DNA of 64,000 nt, taken from Bacteroidota bacterium. Lineage in GTDB: Bacteria; Bacteroidota; Bacteroidia; Chitinophagales; Chitinophagaceae. Location: positions 39,569-103,568 of the forward strand of contig CANHGW010000006.1 in assembly GCA_947460175.1 (NCBI GenBank), given 5' to 3'. Below are positions 61,973-64,000 of the stretch, in pieces (within the stretch, counting starts at the first letter, position 1; every line of letters starts with the position of its first letter). Made by a program: the position numbers and the translations under genes. Under the pieces are notes generated by a model. The model was not told the origin of the DNA, ran no database searches, and saw only the letters and a program-made list of their open reading frames with translations.

Positions 61973-62330
61973 TTTTTTTTACATAGACACGCTTACTCAA
62001 AAAGAGCATGAATTAATTGCCTCTATCCATATTAATGTAGAACATGCAATTTTGAAAGGACATTTTCCAAATCAGCCAGTCGTACCGGGGGTATGTATGT
62101 TGGAAATGTTGAAGGAAATTTTGCAACAGAATTTGAATATTAAATTGCAATTACAAAGTGCACTTGTTGTGAAGTTTTTGACGATGTTTGCACCACCAAC
62201 TTTTACCCATGCAATTTATACGATTCAACTAATGCAAAATGAAATTAATCAATTTCAAGTAACGGCTACGTTGAAATATGAACAATCAATTTTTATGAAA
62301 TTTAAAGGAGTATTCGTTACTCAATCATAG
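61959..62330 (+). CDS. FabZ/ApeP-like hot-dog 3-hydroxyacyl-ACP dehydratase
   Basis: A 123-residue hot-dog protein. The catalytic segment GHFPNQPVVPGVCMLEMLKE holds His35 (GHFP) and Glu49, the dehydratase pair of FabA/FabZ enzymes. Smaller than FabZ (about 150) and closer in size to the cluster-specific dehydratases of aryl-polyene loci. It would remove water from 3-hydroxyacyl-ACP to create the polyene double bonds. The matching ketoreductase, ACP and acyltransferase are not in this window. It overlaps the upstream gene by 14 bp and the next start by one base. Confidence 0.83.
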   Translation: MLLNNFFYIDTLTQKEHELIASIHINVEHAILKGHFPNQPVVPGVCMLEMLKEILQQNLNIKLQLQSALVVKFLTMFAPPTFTHAIYTIQLMQNEINQFQVTATLKYEQSIFMKFKGVFVTQS

Positions 62331-63517
62331 TGGATAATAATCTAAACATATCAACCCAATCTCCAGTATTAGAATCTTTATTTCTTCAATACAAAGCATG
62401 TATTATTTTACCAACTTACAATAATAGAAATACATTATGCGAAGTGATTGCACAATCTTTATTGCAAACTTCACATGTAATTGTTGTCAATGATGGATCT
62501 ACAGATGATACACTGGATTTAATTAAAGAATACCCAATTCAATTGGTATCATATTCAAAGAACCAAGGAAAAGGTTTTGCTATGCGGAAAGGTTTTAACT
62601 ATGCAATAGAAAAAGGGTATGATTATGCATTTACGATAGATACAGATGGGCAACATTACCCAGAAGATTGTGTGAATTTCTTTGATGTATTGGAAAAAAA
62701 TCCTGGCTCATTATTGATAGGATCACGAAATCTTACACATGAAAATGTACCAGGTAAAAGTTCATTTGGCAATAAATTTTCAAACTTTTGGTTTAAGCTT
62801 GAAACGGGAAAAGTAATGCCAGACACACAAAGTGGCTTTCGATTATATCCCATTTTTATGTACAAAGATTCTACATTTTTCACGCGTAAATATGAATTCG
62901 AAATAGAAATCATTGTACGTAGTTCGTGGAAGGGAATTGATGTATTGCCTGTGCCCATAAGGGTTTATTATCCTAAGCCTGAAGATCGTGTTACTCATTT
63001 TCGACCTTTCAAAGATTTTTTTCGCATTTCGGTATTGAATACCTTCCTGGTCCTTATTGCATTATTTTATATCAAACCAAGAGATTTAATCCTTCGCCCT
63101 TTAAAAGAGAAAGGTTTTAAACGAGGACTTAAAGAATTATTGTTTGATCCACACGAAACAATATTCACACGCGCTGCTTCTATCGGGTTTGGTGTTTTTA
63201 TGGGTATAGTACCTATTTGGGGCTTTCAGTTGCTAGTAGGTATTCCAGCTGCCATTGCAATGAAAATGAATAAAACATTGTTTATTGTTGCAGCCAATAT
63301 TAGTATTTTTCCTCCTATTATTTGGGCAGCAAGTTTGGCCACTGGTAAACTTATTTTTCGAAATCCAAATTGGAAAATAGATTTTAGAAATCTTCAATGG
63401 GAGGAAGTAGCGCAAACAGGCAAAGAATTTTTTGTCGGTGGAACTGTATTATCAATTGTAGCTGGGTTGGTATTTTTTGGAGTGACGTATGGTGTGTTGA
63501 AATTGCGTCAAAAGTAG
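62330..63517 (+). CDS. GT2 glycosyltransferase fused to DUF2062
   Basis: A 395-residue fusion. The first roughly 235 residues are a GT-A glycosyltransferase family 2 domain: CIILPTYNNRNTLCEVI, VVNDGSTDDTLDLI and the DxD-like TIDTDGQHYPEDC. A hydrophobic segment (FLVLIALFYI) follows, and then a C-terminal DUF2062 membrane region (ASIGFGVFMGIVPIWGFQLL, NISIFPPIIWAASLATGKLI). GTG start at 62330 overlaps the dehydratase TAG by one base. The same fusion is known from flexirubin/aryl-polyene loci. Likely inner-membrane; donor and acceptor unknown. Last gene of the operon. Confidence 0.88.
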   Translation: MDNNLNISTQSPVLESLFLQYKACIILPTYNNRNTLCEVIAQSLLQTSHVIVVNDGSTDDTLDLIKEYPIQLVSYSKNQGKGFAMRKGFNYAIEKGYDYAFTIDTDGQHYPEDCVNFFDVLEKNPGSLLIGSRNLTHENVPGKSSFGNKFSNFWFKLETGKVMPDTQSGFRLYPIFMYKDSTFFTRKYEFEIEIIVRSSWKGIDVLPVPIRVYYPKPEDRVTHFRPFKDFFRISVLNTFLVLIALFYIKPRDLILRPLKEKGFKRGLKELLFDPHETIFTRAASIGFGVFMGIVPIWGFQLLVGIPAAIAMKMNKTLFIVAANISIFPPIIWAASLATGKLIFRNPNWKIDFRNLQWEEVAQTGKEFFVGGTVLSIVAGLVFFGVTYGVLKLRQK

Positions 63518-63532
63518 TCCTTTGTAGTCGCG

Positions 63533-64000
63533 TTATTTTGATTTCATTATAAATACCTCTTGCTCCAATACTTTTTTATATTTCAATATCAATGCATATA
63601 ATTCTTGAATAGATTTTTCTTCTTCAATATTTATGTAAGTTTTATTGGGTTGAAATTGTTTATTAAATAAATTTCTATTGCCAAATTGTTGAATCATGTC
63701 TTCTGTATTTTGAGGAAGAAAGAAGCTTGCTTTTGTTCCTAAATACTTTTTAAATTCTGATAAATATATAGAAATTCCTGCAAAATCTAAATCGCCAAAA
63801 TGAAGATATGAGTTTGAGATTTTTTGTAACCAATTGATTATATCTTTACTTTGATGTTGAGGATAACGACTGACAAACAATACTTTTTGGTGTTCAAATA
63901 AAAAGCGTTGCTGATGAATGTTAGCAAAATTTTCAGAATTTTCAACACCCACTACTACGACTTCTTTTTCTATTTCAAAATGTTCAATATCACTAATGAA
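63533..64000 (-). CDS. Toprim-domain protein (DUF7281/JetD-like), C-terminal part
   Basis: The frame is open on the minus strand from the window edge to the stop at 63533, so only the last 155 residues are seen. They show a Toprim-like pattern: VVVVGVENSENF with the acidic Glu, then LHFGDLDFAGISIYLSEFKK with DxD, and 25 residues later FFLPQNTEDMI. This layout resembles the C-terminal Toprim nuclease domain of Wadjet JetD and the related DUF7281 proteins. A defence role would need the JetABC partners, none of which is in the window. It converges with the GT2 gene, 15 bp apart. Confidence 0.6.
   Translation of the reverse strand, partial: FISDIEHFEIEKEVVVVGVENSENFANIHQQRFLFEHQKVLFVSRYPQHQSKDIINWLQKISNSYLHFGDLDFAGISIYLSEFKKYLGTKASFFLPQNTEDMIQQFGNRNLFNKQFQPNKTYINIEEEKSIQELYALILKYKKVLEQEVFIMKSK

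Overview
This 64 kb, AT-rich window comes from the chromosome of a member of the Bacteroidota, most likely a gliding, flexirubin-type-pigmented lineage near Chitinophagales/Sphingobacteriales. The taxonomic signs are a GldH gliding lipoprotein, seven proteins with type IX secretion (T9SS) sorting tails, a giant SprB-repeat surface protein, a short primary sigma factor without region 1.1, and promoters of the Bacteroidota type TTTG-N19/20-TAnnTTTG. No rRNA, tRNA, CRISPR array, phage gene or transposase was seen.

Layout. 1-9.2 kb is mostly minus-strand housekeeping: a truncated secreted M14-like hydrolase, a GH3-family protein, lptB, gldH, yicC, a MarC-family protein, then pepT (+), a UbiA prenyltransferase, rpe and a TPR lipoprotein. 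9.3-16.3 kb holds a barrel-like gene broken by one in-frame stop and a 2027-residue protein with 21 SprB-type repeats. 16.5-31.5 kb is mixed: metK, a pirin, a T9SS protein, rseP-dxr, two tandem paralogous lipoproteins, another T9SS protein, mdh, sucD and an orphan korA.

31.5-42.4 kb is an accessory surface-protein island: an OmpA-like lipoprotein, three paralogues with a nearly constant N-terminus and variable C-termini, a beta-helix protein, a repeat protein, and two copies of a small T9SS protein each followed by one of the paralogues. The two ends of a second OmpA-like lipoprotein gene lie about 5.3 kb apart and flank three of these genes, so the cassette appears to have replaced or split that gene.

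42.6-55.7 kb returns to core genes (yjbR, smc, a RES/Xre toxin-antitoxin pair, an M14 peptidase, rpoD, an LptF/LptG permease, PAP2, kdsB). 55.8-63.5 kb is a nine-gene plus-strand operon with the content of a flexirubin/aryl-polyene-type pigment locus: halogenase-like flavoprotein, KS-like protein, active ketosynthase, triad-less chain-length-factor-like partner, deacetylase, LolA-like carrier, exported protein, hot-dog dehydratase and a GT2-DUF2062 fusion. The window ends inside a Toprim-like gene.

Regulation visible in the sequence: at least a dozen TAnnTTTG boxes, several of which rule out the longest possible start codon, and a set of TGAT-N4-ATCA palindromes (Crp/Fnr type) placed at repeated distances from the promoters of two T9SS modules, mdh and one small gene. 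That shared geometry, the split OmpA gene and the pigment locus are the three observations I would follow up first.
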